The notes under the pieces are model-generated. The model saw nothing but the letters and a program-made list of their open reading frames with translations. It searched no databases and was not told where the DNA came from. 64,000 nt of DNA from positions 248,001-312,000 of the forward strand of contig MPDE01000001.1 of the NCBI GenBank assembly GCA_001874335.1. The letters run 5' to 3'. The DNA is from Bacteroidetes bacterium MedPE-SWsnd-G2 (GTDB taxonomy: Bacteria > Bacteroidota > Bacteroidia > Flavobacteriales > Flavobacteriaceae). Below are positions 50,216-59,741 of the stretch, in pieces. Position 1 is the stretch's first letter, and each line of letters opens with the position of its first letter. The translations under genes and the position numbers were made by a program.

Positions 50216-50851
50216 ATGAACATGACTTCTCAATTTCATTCCACCCGATCAAAAATCTTAATGATAATCGTAATATCATCAGTACTGATAAGCATCGTTG
50301 TATTTCAACAAAAATTTAATGATATCCCTATCAGCCATATGACTCGTGATATAACAGCTATAGCCGAAGTACCTTTCTATACCGGGTTTTTATCCCAATT
50401 GGGCATTTTTTTCTGGGTAGCTACTGCAACATTATGCTTCTTTAGTTCCAAATTCAGCTCTAATAACATAGCACAAACCAAATTAAAAAAGTTTCTTTTT
50501 TATGCTGGCCTATTAACAGTTTTGCTCTGCATTGATGATATATTTTTACTTCATGAAACCGTGTTTCCAAAATATTTTGGCGTTCCTCAAAAATTGGTCA
50601 TCCTTATTTATGGCTTCCTATTCATTTCTTTACTTGTAAAATTCTACACTGTAATTCTTAAAACAAATTTTATTTTGCTTGGTATGGCTTTATTTTTTTT
50701 TGGGCTTTCAGTATTTTTCGATTTGTTTCCTATCCCTGGTGTAAACCCCTACCTTTTAGATGATGGGGCAAAAATAATTGGAATAATAAGTTGGTTTTTC
50801 TATTTCTATAGCAATGCGGTTTCTCTAGCAAAGACACCTAAAAAAGCTTAA
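50216..50851 (+). CDS. Polytopic membrane protein of unknown function
   Basis: This 211-aa protein has about six membrane segments (near 14-32, 62-82, 98-114, 128-147, 151-167 and 183-200). Conserved-looking acidic residues lie within or next to helices (LCIDDIFLLHETVFPKYFG and NPYLLDDGAKIIGIISW). No family is recognised. ATG 50216 and 50222 are both possible starts; the first is used. It is preceded by a fossil recombination site. Confidence 0.7.
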   Translation: MNMTSQFHSTRSKILMIIVISSVLISIVVFQQKFNDIPISHMTRDITAIAEVPFYTGFLSQLGIFFWVATATLCFFSSKFSSNNIAQTKLKKFLFYAGLLTVLLCIDDIFLLHETVFPKYFGVPQKLVILIYGFLFISLLVKFYTVILKTNFILLGMALFFFGLSVFFDLFPIPGVNPYLLDDGAKIIGIISWFFYFYSNAVSLAKTPKKA

Positions 50852-50910
50852 TGATTATTGCTATTATCTTTTATAAACCCGATCGTTTTACAAATGCAAA
50901 AAATTAGAAT

Positions 50911-51015
50911 ATGAATATTCTTATTTTGACAAATAAACTATTAAGGCCAATCCAAGAAGGGTTTGAATTGACCGAAAAAACAATCAGTGACCTGATTAAT
51001 AACGAATCTAAATGA
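50911..51015 (+). CDS. Small 34-codon ORF overlapping the next start
   Basis: ATG 50911 opens a 34-aa frame that ends TGA at 51013-51015 and overlaps the next ATG in the ATGA form. The product is mildly charged and helical, with no known motif. Overlap with a real start is the only support. Confidence 0.25.
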   Translation: MNILILTNKLLRPIQEGFELTEKTISDLINNESK

Positions 51016-51563
51016 AACAACCACTCATTCTCTTTGTATTGATGTTTATACCTGTGCTTGGCATAGGTCAATTTTCTGAACGGTATTTGGAATTGTATAA
51101 AACCGTTGAAAAAATAGATAGCACCAAGATTTCTACTACATTTAAAAACGGAAATCCCAAAACAATCGGAACAATAACAGATTTCAAATATAACGACCAG
51201 TTTTACTCTCTTCCCACAGGTAAATATATAACTCACTTCAGAAATGGTGATAAACAAGTTTTACAATATGATTCTTATGGCAATGATTTAATTCATAAAT
51301 ATTATAATAAAAATGGCTTATTAATCACTGAATACCAATACATACATACTGATAGCAATGCAAAACACCTTGATGAGCTATTCAATGGGGATTCAGATTA
51401 TACAGTTATTTTAGAATTGAGGCATTACAAAATTTCTAAAATAGACGGCACTAATTATTTATATAAAAAAGGAAGATTTAAAAACGGTAAAAAAATTGGC
51501 ACATGGACTTATTACTTACCTGACGGAACAATAAAAAAAGAAATCATTAAAAGTAATCAATGA
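51012..51563 (+). CDS. Secreted MORN/YwqK-like repeat protein
   Basis: This 183-aa protein has a signal peptide (about 1-18, VLGIGQ). The mature part has repeated strands of the toxin-antitoxin-type YwqK/MORN-2 pattern: FKNGNPKTIGTIT, HFRNGDKQVLQYDSYGNDL, YYNKNGLLITEYQY, and RFKNGKKIGTWTYYLPDGTI at the end. These beta-hairpin repeats are common in secreted Bacteroidota proteins and have no single function. Confidence 0.75.
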   Translation: MKQPLILFVLMFIPVLGIGQFSERYLELYKTVEKIDSTKISTTFKNGNPKTIGTITDFKYNDQFYSLPTGKYITHFRNGDKQVLQYDSYGNDLIHKYYNKNGLLITEYQYIHTDSNAKHLDELFNGDSDYTVILELRHYKISKIDGTNYLYKKGRFKNGKKIGTWTYYLPDGTIKKEIIKSNQ

Positions 51564-51662
51564 TAAAATTCTGAATTAACAGATCATTACTATTAAACTT
51601 AAGCACTCTGTATTACATCCAACTTAACACTTACCGAAGTAGTTTCCTGTCCATTAATAAAT

Positions 51663-52703
51663 TCAATTCCCGCCTATCACATTAGCCAAGTAGCTGGCAT
51701 CTTTTGACACACCACCAAGGGTAGCAGAACCGCGGGTGTACATCCAAGGTAAACCAATAAAATATAAACCTTCAATATTGCTAACACCTCTAAAGTTTTT
51801 AGGATAACCGTCGGCATCTAACTCCAAACCTTCTATCCATTTAAAATTTGGGCGATACCCAGTAGCCCAAATAATATTTTTAATATCACCTACCGTCTTA
51901 TGCTCAAAAAACAAATCTTGATTTAAGGCATCTTTTGTTCGCCCTACAGCTAAAACGTTAGTTCTTGATAAAATCTCTTTCACATCGGTACCAATCACAG
52001 GCTGAGTAGTAGAGTTTAACATTTTACCAATCCAACTGTATTTATTATAACTCAAAAAACCAATGCGTTTAAACCACCACCAAAGTGTTTTTCCTAAAAA
52101 TTGCTGAGGCAAAGACTTTACGTTTGTATCTCCCGAAAAATAAACAGTATTGGGATTGTCTTTAGAGATTTCGTTTAAAATTTGATATCCAGAATCTCCG
52201 CCACCTACAACCAAGGAGTTGCCGTCTTGCAACTGCTCTTTTCTTTTGTAATAGTTACTATGCATCTGTAAAACCTCGTCAGATATTTTAGCGTGGCAAG
52301 GCGGTGTATACGGAATATGAAATGGTCCAGTAGCTACTATGACATTTTGAGCCCTAGTTTCTCCATGATTATGTGTCACCTTAAATCCGCTATTTGTTTT
52401 GGAAACCGCAGAAACCAAAGTATCTAATTGCACTGGGATATTAAAGGTTTTCACATATTTCTTAAAGTAATTGGCAACCTCAAACTTACTTGGATAATGT
52501 CCTTTTTTAGCTTCAAATTTTAATCCGGGAAGATGATTGTACTCAGTAGGAGTAAACAGTTTTAAAGAATCCCAGCGGTCTAACCAGGAGGCTCCTATTT
52601 CTGAATTACCGTCTACAACCAAAAACGATTTTTTCATTTTGGTGAGGTGATAAGCCATTGATAATCCTGCTTGTGCGCCTCCAATTATAACATAATCCAG
52701 CAT
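51663..52703 (-). CDS. Flavin-containing monooxygenase-like (CzcO-type) oxidoreductase
   Basis: This 346-aa protein has two dinucleotide-binding motifs: GGAQAGLSMAYHL at about residues 8-20 for FAD, and SLVVGGGDSGYQILNEI near 164 for NAD(P)H. The class B monooxygenase-like stretch is FHIPYTPP near 131, and WATGYRPNF near 280 is the ATG-type flavin motif. CzcO/TrkA-like FMO enzymes oxidise hydrophobic or sulfur- and nitrogen-containing substrates, but the substrate here is unknown. It is transcribed leftwards, divergent from the DUF1287 gene. Confidence 0.85.
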   Translation of the reverse strand: MLDYVIIGGAQAGLSMAYHLTKMKKSFLVVDGNSEIGASWLDRWDSLKLFTPTEYNHLPGLKFEAKKGHYPSKFEVANYFKKYVKTFNIPVQLDTLVSAVSKTNSGFKVTHNHGETRAQNVIVATGPFHIPYTPPCHAKISDEVLQMHSNYYKRKEQLQDGNSLVVGGGDSGYQILNEISKDNPNTVYFSGDTNVKSLPQQFLGKTLWWWFKRIGFLSYNKYSWIGKMLNSTTQPVIGTDVKEILSRTNVLAVGRTKDALNQDLFFEHKTVGDIKNIIWATGYRPNFKWIEGLELDADGYPKNFRGVSNIEGLYFIGLPWMYTRGSATLGGVSKDASYLANVIGGN

Positions 52704-52726
52704 TCTTTCCTGAGTTTTATAGACCG

Positions 52727-52734
52727 CAAAAATA
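52727..52734 (-). promoter_or_regulatory. -7 box of the monooxygenase gene
   Basis: On the minus strand this is TATTTTTG, a TAnnTTTG match 23 bp before the ATG at 52703. No convincing -33 element was found. Confidence 0.45.
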
Positions 52735-52875
52735 GAAAGTTTATATCATCTAGCGCCGCTTTAATTCAATTTATATTTGTTTGCTCATGGACACATACCA
52801 TAAGACAGAACCGCTGCTATACTTAGCATCTTGTTTTTACGTTAATACTACATCTATTCTAATTCTACAGTCTTT

Positions 52876-53478
52876 ATGAAATTTTATACTGTGCAATGCA
52901 TTAGGTTGACAATTGTGTTATTAATGTTTAACTCGTGGTTTTGCATCGCACAAAGCGCAACACCGCAATCTATTGCAAACGCAGCCATGCAGCTAACCAA
53001 ACAACAAGTGACCTATGACCCAAGTTATTTTTCTATCTCCTACCCTAATGGGGATGTTCCCGCAGACAAAGGCGTTTGTACCGATGTGGTGATTAGAACC
53101 TATCGCAAATTGGGTATCGATCTACAGCAATTGGTTCATGAAGATATGACTGCCAATTTCAATGCTTATCCAAATATATGGGGACTTAAAAACCCGGATT
53201 CTAATATTGATCACAGACGAGTTCCCAACCTTATGACCTTTTTTAAAAGGCAACAAAGCAGTTTACCCATTACCAGCAATCCGTCAGATTACAAGCCAGG
53301 GGATATCGTTTCATGGAGCCTTGGTGGTGGTCTCACACATATTGGCATGGTTTCAAACAACACTGCAACAAGTAGCCCCAATAGATATTTGATTGTTCAT
53401 AATATTGGAGCTGGACAGGTTTTAGAAGATTGTTTATTCCGTTTTAAAATTATTGGGCATTACAGATATATGCCTTAA
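52876..53478 (+). CDS. DUF1287 secreted protein
   Basis: This 200-aa protein has a signal peptide (about 1-26, FCIAQS). The DUF1287 signature follows: Y-D-P-S-Y-F-x-I-x-Y-P-N-G-D-V-P, GVCTDVVIRTYRKLGIDLQQ, DHRRVPNLMTFF, then KPGDIVSWSLGGGLTHIGMV. The Cys in GVCTD and the His in LTHIG follow an NlpC/P60-like arrangement, so a cysteine-hydrolase role in the envelope is possible but unproven. It precedes DUF4269 by 11 bp. Confidence 0.85.
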   Translation: MKFYTVQCIRLTIVLLMFNSWFCIAQSATPQSIANAAMQLTKQQVTYDPSYFSISYPNGDVPADKGVCTDVVIRTYRKLGIDLQQLVHEDMTANFNAYPNIWGLKNPDSNIDHRRVPNLMTFFKRQQSSLPITSNPSDYKPGDIVSWSLGGGLTHIGMVSNNTATSSPNRYLIVHNIGAGQVLEDCLFRFKIIGHYRYMP

Positions 53479-53489
53479 ATTATAGGCAT

Positions 53490-54032
53490 ATGCAGAGCCG
53501 ATTCAAAACTATTGAGTATTTAAAAACTGGAAATTCAAAACAAAAAAGGGCGTTCAACACCTTAAAAACTCTTAATGTTTTTGAAGATCTAAGTCACTAC
53601 ACACCGATACTAACAGGAACAGTCCCTATTGAAATCGATCTTCCTGAAAGTGATTTGGATATTATCTGCTATTGTAACAACTTTCAAAAATTCACCACTG
53701 ATCTTAGGCTACTTTATGGCCATCATTTAAACTTTCAAGTAAAAACATATGCCGAGGGTGAATTCAAAGACAAGGCTGCAGTTGCAGTGTTCAATTTTAA
53801 CGGTTTTGAAATTGAAATATTCGGTAAAAACACTCCAACCGAAAAGCAAAACGCATACCGTCATATGCTTATTGAAGCACAAATACTAAATTCACATGGT
53901 CCTGAATTCAAATTAGAAATTATTAGGCTCAAAAAAAATGGTTTTAAAACGGAACCTGCATTTGCCAAAGCCTTAGGGCTTGAAGGAAACCCCTATCAAG
54001 CATTGCTTAATTTAGAACAAAATACAAAATAA
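53490..54032 (+). CDS. DUF4269 nucleotidyltransferase-like protein
   Basis: This 180-aa soluble protein has KQKRAFNTLKTLNVFEDL, TPILTGTVPIEIDLPESDLD (nucleotidyltransferase-like G-S/T plus acidic pair), and a C-terminal PAFAKALGLEGNPYQALLNL. That is the DUF4269 layout. The D-L-D-I-I strand fits the metal site of minimal nucleotidyltransferases, but a first G-S motif is replaced by G-T, so activity is uncertain. It is 11 bp after the DUF1287 gene, probably one transcript. Confidence 0.85.
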   Translation: MQSRFKTIEYLKTGNSKQKRAFNTLKTLNVFEDLSHYTPILTGTVPIEIDLPESDLDIICYCNNFQKFTTDLRLLYGHHLNFQVKTYAEGEFKDKAAVAVFNFNGFEIEIFGKNTPTEKQNAYRHMLIEAQILNSHGPEFKLEIIRLKKNGFKTEPAFAKALGLEGNPYQALLNLEQNTK

Positions 54033-54331
54033 CCCACAACAATCTGTACGAATTCGTAAGAATTGTAAGTCTAATAATAATACCTCTTAAAAAAATAATC
54101 CTGCAAAGCTAAAGCACGCTCTAATCCATTGATTTCATTTCTTTTAAATAGAATATCACCTGTCTCAGACAACCAAAACAGCAACATTTTATCGATTACC
54201 ATCAAGCAGTAACCCCTACTACTATAAGAAAAAACTCACTACAATATACTGATAATCAGATACATGCACAGCCCTTCTACTAATTTACCATTCTTTTATT
54301 TTGTATATTCGTTATTAAATCTCCCTATATT
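54033..54331. other. Intergenic, no gene seen
   Basis: These 299 bp separate the DUF4269 gene from the NUMOD4-like gene. They hold no ORF, palindrome or recombination-site remnant that I can support. Confidence 0.5.
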
Positions 54332-54871
54332 TTGATACAAAATTTTAGAAAAGAAATATGGACGCTTTACGTTGAGCCGTCCTCAGAACAACCCAAAGAA
54401 GTTTGGGTATCTAACTATGGCCGCGTAAAAGTAAAATCGCAAGATGAAGATTGGAAGCTTGGAAAACTTACAAAAGTGAATGGCTTTTACACTTCCTCGT
54501 ATTTAAAGTTGAAAGGTAAAGGGCATTCTACCTACATACATAAGGTTGTAGCCATATTATACGTTGATGGTGATGAAGACAAAAAGTTTGTCACTCATTT
54601 AGATTTTGATAAAGCCAACAACTTCTACAAAAATCTAAAATGGGTAAATCAAGCTGAACTTGCTAAAATTCAGAGAGAAAATCCTTATATTGATAATCAT
54701 AGAATTAGAAACTCTAAACTTACCGAAGTTAGAGTACGTTTGATTAAAAAGAAAATTTTCGACCCAAAGCGTAAAACCAGAATGCGCCTTATTGCTAAGC
54801 AATTCGGTATTTCTGAAATGCAATTATACCGTATTAAATCTGGAGAAAACTGGGGTCATGTAAAGATTTAA
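54332..54871 (+). CDS. NUMOD4/HNH-like protein with C-terminal HTH
   Basis: This 179-aa protein starts at TTG 54332; no in-frame ATG is closer. The N-terminus EIWTLYV, then PKEVWVSNYGRVKVKSQDED, is a NUMOD4 motif, usually found in phage and mobile HNH endonucleases. A remnant of an HNH fold follows (HSTYIHKVVAILYVDG, then THLDFDKANNFYKNLKWVN). The C-terminal part is a basic helix-turn-helix (RMRLIAKQFGISEMQLYRIK). HNH catalytic residues are incomplete, so it may be a DNA-binding protein. It lies 9 bp before a zinc-ribbon gene. Confidence 0.7.
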   Translation: MIQNFRKEIWTLYVEPSSEQPKEVWVSNYGRVKVKSQDEDWKLGKLTKVNGFYTSSYLKLKGKGHSTYIHKVVAILYVDGDEDKKFVTHLDFDKANNFYKNLKWVNQAELAKIQRENPYIDNHRIRNSKLTEVRVRLIKKKIFDPKRKTRMRLIAKQFGISEMQLYRIKSGENWGHVKI

Positions 54872-54880
54872 AGAGACCCA

Positions 54881-55231
54881 ATGTCAAAAACATGCATGGA
54901 ATGCAGCACGGCCATTATTGGTCGTTCTGATAAAAAATTTTGTAGTGATTATTGCAGAAACGCCTTTAACAATAAGGTGAACAAGGACAGTAAAAACTTG
55001 ATAAGGAATATCAATAATCGACTTCGTAAAAACTACCGAATATTAGAAGAGCTTAATCCTGATCAGAAATCTAAAACCACAAAATCTAAGCTGATTGCAA
55101 AGGGGTTTGATTTTAATTATTTCACAAGCACATATACTACCAAAATTGGTACTATTTATTACTTTGTTTATGATCAAGGCTATTTGCCTTTAGACAACGA
55201 CTATTTTGCACTGGTAAAACGTGAATCTTAA
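54881..55231 (+). CDS. Small zinc-ribbon protein, paralogue of 23890-24264
   Basis: This 116-aa protein begins C-M-E-C and K-F-C-S-D-Y-C, forming one zinc site. A basic helix (LIRNINNRLRKNYRILEEL) and KLIAKGFDFNYFTSTYTTKI follow, and these blocks match the protein next to the recombinase. It is on the same strand 9 bp after the NUMOD4-like gene, probably co-transcribed. The function is unknown; nucleic-acid binding is a guess. Confidence 0.8.
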   Translation: MSKTCMECSTAIIGRSDKKFCSDYCRNAFNNKVNKDSKNLIRNINNRLRKNYRILEELNPDQKSKTTKSKLIAKGFDFNYFTSTYTTKIGTIYYFVYDQGYLPLDNDYFALVKRES

Positions 55232-55232
55232 A

Positions 55233-55697
55233 CTATTTCCAGTTTTGCCCTTTAAGTTCAATAGCCGCCTTAAGAATATCTTTTTGGCTAATTAAACCCA
55301 CCAATTTCCCATCCTCAATTATCGGGAAACGTCTACGTTTAGATTCTAAAAACTTATTTGCAGCATCAAACACATTCATGTTACCATCAATGATTTCTAC
55401 TTCTTTATTCATTCTGGCTTCCACCTTATTCTGAGAAATAGGCATATTGTAATACCTACTCTCACTCAGTTGTTTTAAACAATCCCCTTCCGAAATTATT
55501 CCAACAAGTTCATTATCATCATTGACTACAGGTCCACCAGAAATTTTCTGTTTGATTAAAGTTTCTATAACCTCTTGAACCGTTTGTTCTGGTTTAAATG
55601 AGATTATACTTGTGCTCATATAGTCAGACACCTTTAGCTGTACTGACTCCTCTACTCCTTGCGCTCTTCTTGCCCCTTGAAAACTTTTTATCCCCAT
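55233..55697 (-). CDS. Tandem CBS-domain protein
   Basis: The protein is 154 aa from ATG 55697; a longer frame to 55757 is open but lacks support. Two CBS domains are visible. Domain one runs from VSDYMSTSIISFKPEQTVQE to GGPVVNDDNELVGIISEGDC, and domain two from EARMNKEVEIIDGNMNVF to RRRFPIIEDGKLVGLISQKD. CBS pairs bind adenine nucleotides and regulate partner enzymes or channels; no partner is fused here. It ends 2 bp from the zinc-ribbon gene, which is convergent. Confidence 0.85.
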   Translation of the reverse strand: MGIKSFQGARRAQGVEESVQLKVSDYMSTSIISFKPEQTVQEVIETLIKQKISGGPVVNDDNELVGIISEGDCLKQLSESRYYNMPISQNKVEARMNKEVEIIDGNMNVFDAANKFLESKRRRFPIIEDGKLVGLISQKDILKAAIELKGQNWK

Positions 55698-55810
55698 AAT
55701 TTTTATTTTAACCTTACCTCTAAATTTAGTAAATTTTAAGGAGTATTCCCAATCCAAATTTGGATGGATAATATTTCATACATTTATAAGACTAACTAAC
55801 TTTTCTACCT

Positions 55811-58123
55811 ATGATTAAAAAAACCATAGCCATTCTCCTCATTATTGGGGCAATATTCTGGAGCTTTTCGGCATTGTTACCAAGTTCTATTTCAGATATT
55901 GACACCCCAGACAATCAGTTTTCTTCACAAAGAGCATTAATTCATTTAAAAGAAATTTCCAAAAACCCACATTATCTGGGCGCTCCAGAACATTCAACTG
56001 TTCGCGAATACCTTATTAGGCAGTTAGAAAACTTAGGATTAGAAACCGCTGTCCAAGAAGGCTATAGCTATGGAAACAAATGGGGCGCTTTAGCAAAATC
56101 AAAAAATATTATTGCCCGAATTAAGGGGCATTCTAACAGCAAAGCCTTACTACTGCTATCCCATTATGATAGTAAAAGTCATGCCTCTTTAGGAGCAAGT
56201 GACGCGGGCTCAGGAGTCGTTACCATTTTAGAAGGTGTGAGAGCCTTTTTAGAGTCTGATATACTTCCAGAAAACGACATCATCATTTTGTTTACAGATG
56301 CCGAAGAATTAGGCTTAAATGGTGCTAATTTGTTTGTTAACAAACACCCTTGGGCTAAAAACGTTGGGTTGGTTTTAAACTTTGAAGCTCGTGGATCTGG
56401 CGGACCAAGTTTTACACTTATTGAAACCAATGGCGGAAATCAAAAACTTATATCAGAATATAATAAGGCGGGATTAGATTTTCCTGTAGCAAACTCTTTG
56501 GCCTATAGCATTTATAAAATGCTACCTAATGACACCGATTTGACAAGGTTTCGTGAAGATGGAAACATTAACGGCTTCAACTTTGCCTTTATTGACGACC
56601 ACTTTGATTATCATACTGCATTAGATAATTACGAGCGTTTAGACCGAGAAACTTTAGAACATCAAGGTTCATACCTTATGCCCTTACTAAATCATTTCTC
56701 TACAACAGATCTAAGCAATACCTCAAGCAAACAAGATTACGTCTATACCAATTTGCCATTATTTAAAATGATAGCTTATCCGTTTTCATGGATTTTCCCA
56801 ACGCTAATCATAGCATTCATAGGCTTTTTTGTTTTAGTTTATGTAGGGATTCAAAAGCAGAAAATAAAAATGAACGAAGTTGGTAAAGGCTTTGCTGCTT
56901 TATTACTTGCAGTAGTTTCTGCAATTGCCATCGGTTATTTTGGGTGGAAACTCATTTTAGCAATTTACCCAGAATACAATCTCATCTTACAAGGCTTTCC
57001 ATACAATGGGCATAGCTACATTTGGGCCTTTGTATTTTTGACTTTGGCTCCTTGTTTCTTTATTTATTCCAAACTATACAACCCTAAAAACACTGCAAGT
57101 TTATTAGTGGCTCCTATAACCTTATGGTTGCTTATTTGTACAGTCTTAGCCATTCACCTAAAGGGAGGTAGCTTCTTTGTTATTCCTGTTTATTTTGCGA
57201 TAATAAGTTTATGGGTTTACATTAGGCAATCGCGACCAAATATTATTGGGATGGCGGCATTAGGGATTCCGAGTTTATGGATTTTCACACCCTTTGTTGC
57301 AATGCTTCCTATTGGTTTGGGAATGAAAACAATAATGGCTTCTTGTTTGTTAGTCGCCTTAAATTTTGGATTGCTAATTAGTGTATTTGGGCGCATAAGA
57401 CAAAAAGGCAAATGGTCTGTAGTAATTTTGATAATTGCATTAGGCTATTTAATTTCTGCACATACCTCGTCAGATTTCACAGAAGAACAACCTAAACCAA
57501 CCAGCTTGGCTTACGTTTTAGATTTGGACAAAAAGGAAGCTATTTGGGCCTCTTATGACCCTAAACCAGATTCATGGAACGCACCTTATTTAACCAAAAA
57601 TCAGCTGCAACCATCAGAACAAAACTTAGTCACATTTGGCAGTAAATATGATACGGGTTTTTCCTTGACAAGCAGAGCTAACATCAAACCTTTAGCGCTA
57701 CCTTATATTGAATTTGAAACAGACACCATCATTGAAAATGAACGTCATGTAAAAGTGTTTATTTCACCACAACGAAAAATTAATCGTTTTGAGTTTTTTG
57801 CCGACACTTCTGCCGTTTATATCAGCTTTAAAGTGAATGGTCATGACCTAAAACCGGTGGAGCCAAACACATCTGTTTTTGCACATCGTGAAGGAGAACG
57901 ATTGTTTAGTTTTCATATCTCTGACGAATCTTTAATCGAATTAGAATTTACAACACCAAAGGAGCAAACTTCAGGACTTAAGTTTTATGAAATCTCATAC
58001 GATTTATTGAACAATAAATTATTTGAAGTTCCTGAACGACCAAGTAACAAAATTCCAACACCGTTTGTCATTAATGACGCGGTCATTATCACAAAAACAA
58101 TTGCACTTGAAACAAACAATTAG
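55811..58123 (+). CDS. M28-family membrane aminopeptidase
   Basis: This 770-aa protein has an N-terminal signal-anchor (about 5-22). An M28 catalytic domain with LLLSHYDSK, then SDAGSGVVTILEG and FTDAEELGLNGANLF, supplies zinc ligands (His, Asp, two Glu/Asp). The third block, FEARGSGGPSFTLIETNGGN, is followed by HFDYHTALDNYER with the final His. The C-terminal half has about eight membrane helices from about 315 to 560 and a beta domain. This is the Fxna-like layout with an outward-facing peptidase. Its 3' end overlaps the next gene by 50 bp, and the two may be translationally coupled. Confidence 0.85.
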   Translation: MIKKTIAILLIIGAIFWSFSALLPSSISDIDTPDNQFSSQRALIHLKEISKNPHYLGAPEHSTVREYLIRQLENLGLETAVQEGYSYGNKWGALAKSKNIIARIKGHSNSKALLLLSHYDSKSHASLGASDAGSGVVTILEGVRAFLESDILPENDIIILFTDAEELGLNGANLFVNKHPWAKNVGLVLNFEARGSGGPSFTLIETNGGNQKLISEYNKAGLDFPVANSLAYSIYKMLPNDTDLTRFREDGNINGFNFAFIDDHFDYHTALDNYERLDRETLEHQGSYLMPLLNHFSTTDLSNTSSKQDYVYTNLPLFKMIAYPFSWIFPTLIIAFIGFFVLVYVGIQKQKIKMNEVGKGFAALLLAVVSAIAIGYFGWKLILAIYPEYNLILQGFPYNGHSYIWAFVFLTLAPCFFIYSKLYNPKNTASLLVAPITLWLLICTVLAIHLKGGSFFVIPVYFAIISLWVYIRQSRPNIIGMAALGIPSLWIFTPFVAMLPIGLGMKTIMASCLLVALNFGLLISVFGRIRQKGKWSVVILIIALGYLISAHTSSDFTEEQPKPTSLAYVLDLDKKEAIWASYDPKPDSWNAPYLTKNQLQPSEQNLVTFGSKYDTGFSLTSRANIKPLALPYIEFETDTIIENERHVKVFISPQRKINRFEFFADTSAVYISFKVNGHDLKPVEPNTSVFAHREGERLFSFHISDESLIELEFTTPKEQTSGLKFYEISYDLLNNKLFEVPERPSNKIPTPFVINDAVIITKTIALETNN

Positions 58124-58916
58124 TGTATTAGGCTGTGGCTGGTTAGGGTTTCCTTTAGCGAAAGCCCTAATCAGAGTAGGCCACCTTGTAAAGGGATCAA
58201 CCACATCAAAAGATAAATTAGAACAATTTAAAGCGCATCACATTGATGGCTTTCAAATTGCATTACAAAATCATGGTAATCAAGGTGATGTAGACGGCTT
58301 TTTTAAAAATGCTTCTATTGTAATTGTTGCCATTCCGCCAGGAATGAGACGCAATCCTGAGAACAACTTATTACAACAGTTAAAGGCGCTAATTCCCAGC
58401 CTGAAAAAAGCTCAGGTTAAACATCTCATTTTTATAAGTTCTACCTCTGTATATCGCAATACCGAAACGATGATGACCATCAATGAAAAGTCGGCATTAA
58501 GCCCAGAAACAGAATCTGGTAAAATGATAGCGAGCATTGAAGAATTTCTGAGCAATCAATCCAGTTTTACTACAAGTATTTTAAGATGTAGTGGCCTGTT
58601 TAACGACTCCAGACATCCCATTTATTCATTAGAAGGAAAATCGAATTTAAAACACCCTGAAGGCCCTGTAAACCTCGTGCATCAATCAGACGTTATTAAT
58701 ATCATTTTAAAACTTATCCAGTCAAAACAATACGGTCAAGCGTTTAATCTGGCTTATCCAGAGCACCCGACACGTATAGATTATTACACATTAAAGGCTG
58801 AGGAACAGAATTTGAATCCACCGCAGTTTTTAAATGAAAGCATTAGTTTAGGAAAAATGATAAGCTCAGAAAAAGTAATAGAAGTGTTGGATTATAAGTT
58901 TCAACACCCGATTTAG
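58074..58916 (+). CDS. NAD(P)-binding SDR-like (YeeZ-type) protein
   Basis: This protein is about 280 aa. The dinucleotide-binding motif comes as VLGCGWLGFPLAKAL, followed by HLVKGSTTSKDKL and VIVAIPPG. The segment HLIFISSTSVYRNTE carries the S-x-x-V-Y part of the short-chain/epimerase site. Later parts resemble the extended SDR group that includes E. coli YeeZ. The start is uncertain: ATG 58074 overlaps the M28 gene by 50 bp, and TTG 58107 overlaps by 17 bp and gives MKQTISVLGCG. The substrate is unknown. Confidence 0.75.
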   Translation: MTRSLSQKQLHLKQTISVLGCGWLGFPLAKALIRVGHLVKGSTTSKDKLEQFKAHHIDGFQIALQNHGNQGDVDGFFKNASIVIVAIPPGMRRNPENNLLQQLKALIPSLKKAQVKHLIFISSTSVYRNTETMMTINEKSALSPETESGKMIASIEEFLSNQSSFTTSILRCSGLFNDSRHPIYSLEGKSNLKHPEGPVNLVHQSDVINIILKLIQSKQYGQAFNLAYPEHPTRIDYYTLKAEEQNLNPPQFLNESISLGKMISSEKVIEVLDYKFQHPI

Positions 58917-58984
58917 AATTTAAAACACATTTAAGAGTATTTCTGAATTTATTTAATAGATTTAGCCTTCAAAATAAATTCAAA

Positions 58985-59671
58985 ATGAAAAGAACTTTAC
59001 TCATAGCGATCTGTTTAATCGGATTTAATGCTATGGCTCAAAAACCTGCCGAATTAGTAGCGCATTACGAAGCGTATTACAAACAAATGAAGTTGCAAGG
59101 TGATGCTCAAGGTGTAATAAATGCGATGACCCATCTTAATGTACTAGTGCCAAATCAAGCGCGTAAGGATACTTTAGCTTATATCTATATGAGTGAAGGG
59201 CGAAATATTGAAGCCTTAAACACTATTGGAATAGAATCCTCTGAATCAGATTCCAACATGAATGTAGAGGTAAAAGCAGTGGCTTTAAAAGCTTTAAATC
59301 AACCTCAACGTGCCTTAATTCACTACGACGTATTATTTAATAGAAACCCCAATCCTAAATTAGCTTACGAGATTGCTGAAATCAGAGTACAAATAGGAGA
59401 TTTTGATAACGCCAAAGAACTTATTACTTATGGCCTAAAAACGGTTAAGCCGGAAATGAAAAGAGGGTTCTTTGAAAGTCAACCATCTTATGAAACAACT
59501 TTAGAAGGCGCTTTTTATTACTTACAAGCCATCATTTTGTTGAATGAAGATCAAGTGAATAACGTGGATGCTTCGATAGCCTTATTAGATAAAGCTCTTG
59601 CCTTAGATGCTGATTTTAGGCTTGCAAAATTAAGTAAAGATGCTCTAGAAGCCAGACAAAAAGAAGATTAA
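58985..59671 (+). CDS. Secreted TPR-repeat protein
   Basis: This 228-aa protein has a signal peptide (about 1-18, FNAMAQ). Degenerate TPR-like helices follow: DTLAYIYMSEGRNIEALNTI, KAVALKALNQPQRALIHYDV, KLAYEIAEIRVQIGDFDNAK, and a final DASIALLDKALALDADF. It is likely a periplasmic scaffold. A terminator follows 22 bp after the stop. Confidence 0.8.
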   Translation: MKRTLLIAICLIGFNAMAQKPAELVAHYEAYYKQMKLQGDAQGVINAMTHLNVLVPNQARKDTLAYIYMSEGRNIEALNTIGIESSESDSNMNVEVKAVALKALNQPQRALIHYDVLFNRNPNPKLAYEIAEIRVQIGDFDNAKELITYGLKTVKPEMKRGFFESQPSYETTLEGAFYYLQAIILLNEDQVNNVDASIALLDKALALDADFRLAKLSKDALEARQKED

Positions 59672-59689
59672 ACCCAAGTCATAATAATA

Positions 59690-59718
59690 AAAAAGCAGCT
59701 GTAAAAGCTGCTTTTTTT
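59690..59718. terminator. Rho-independent terminator, likely bidirectional
   Basis: AGCAGCT (59694-59700) and AGCTGCT (59706-59712) form a perfect 7-bp stem with a 5-base loop, flanked by A-run on the left and T-run on the right. It sits between two convergent genes (TPR and M13). Confidence 0.85.
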
Positions 59719-59741
59719 GTTTCTATTATTTCGCGGATTAA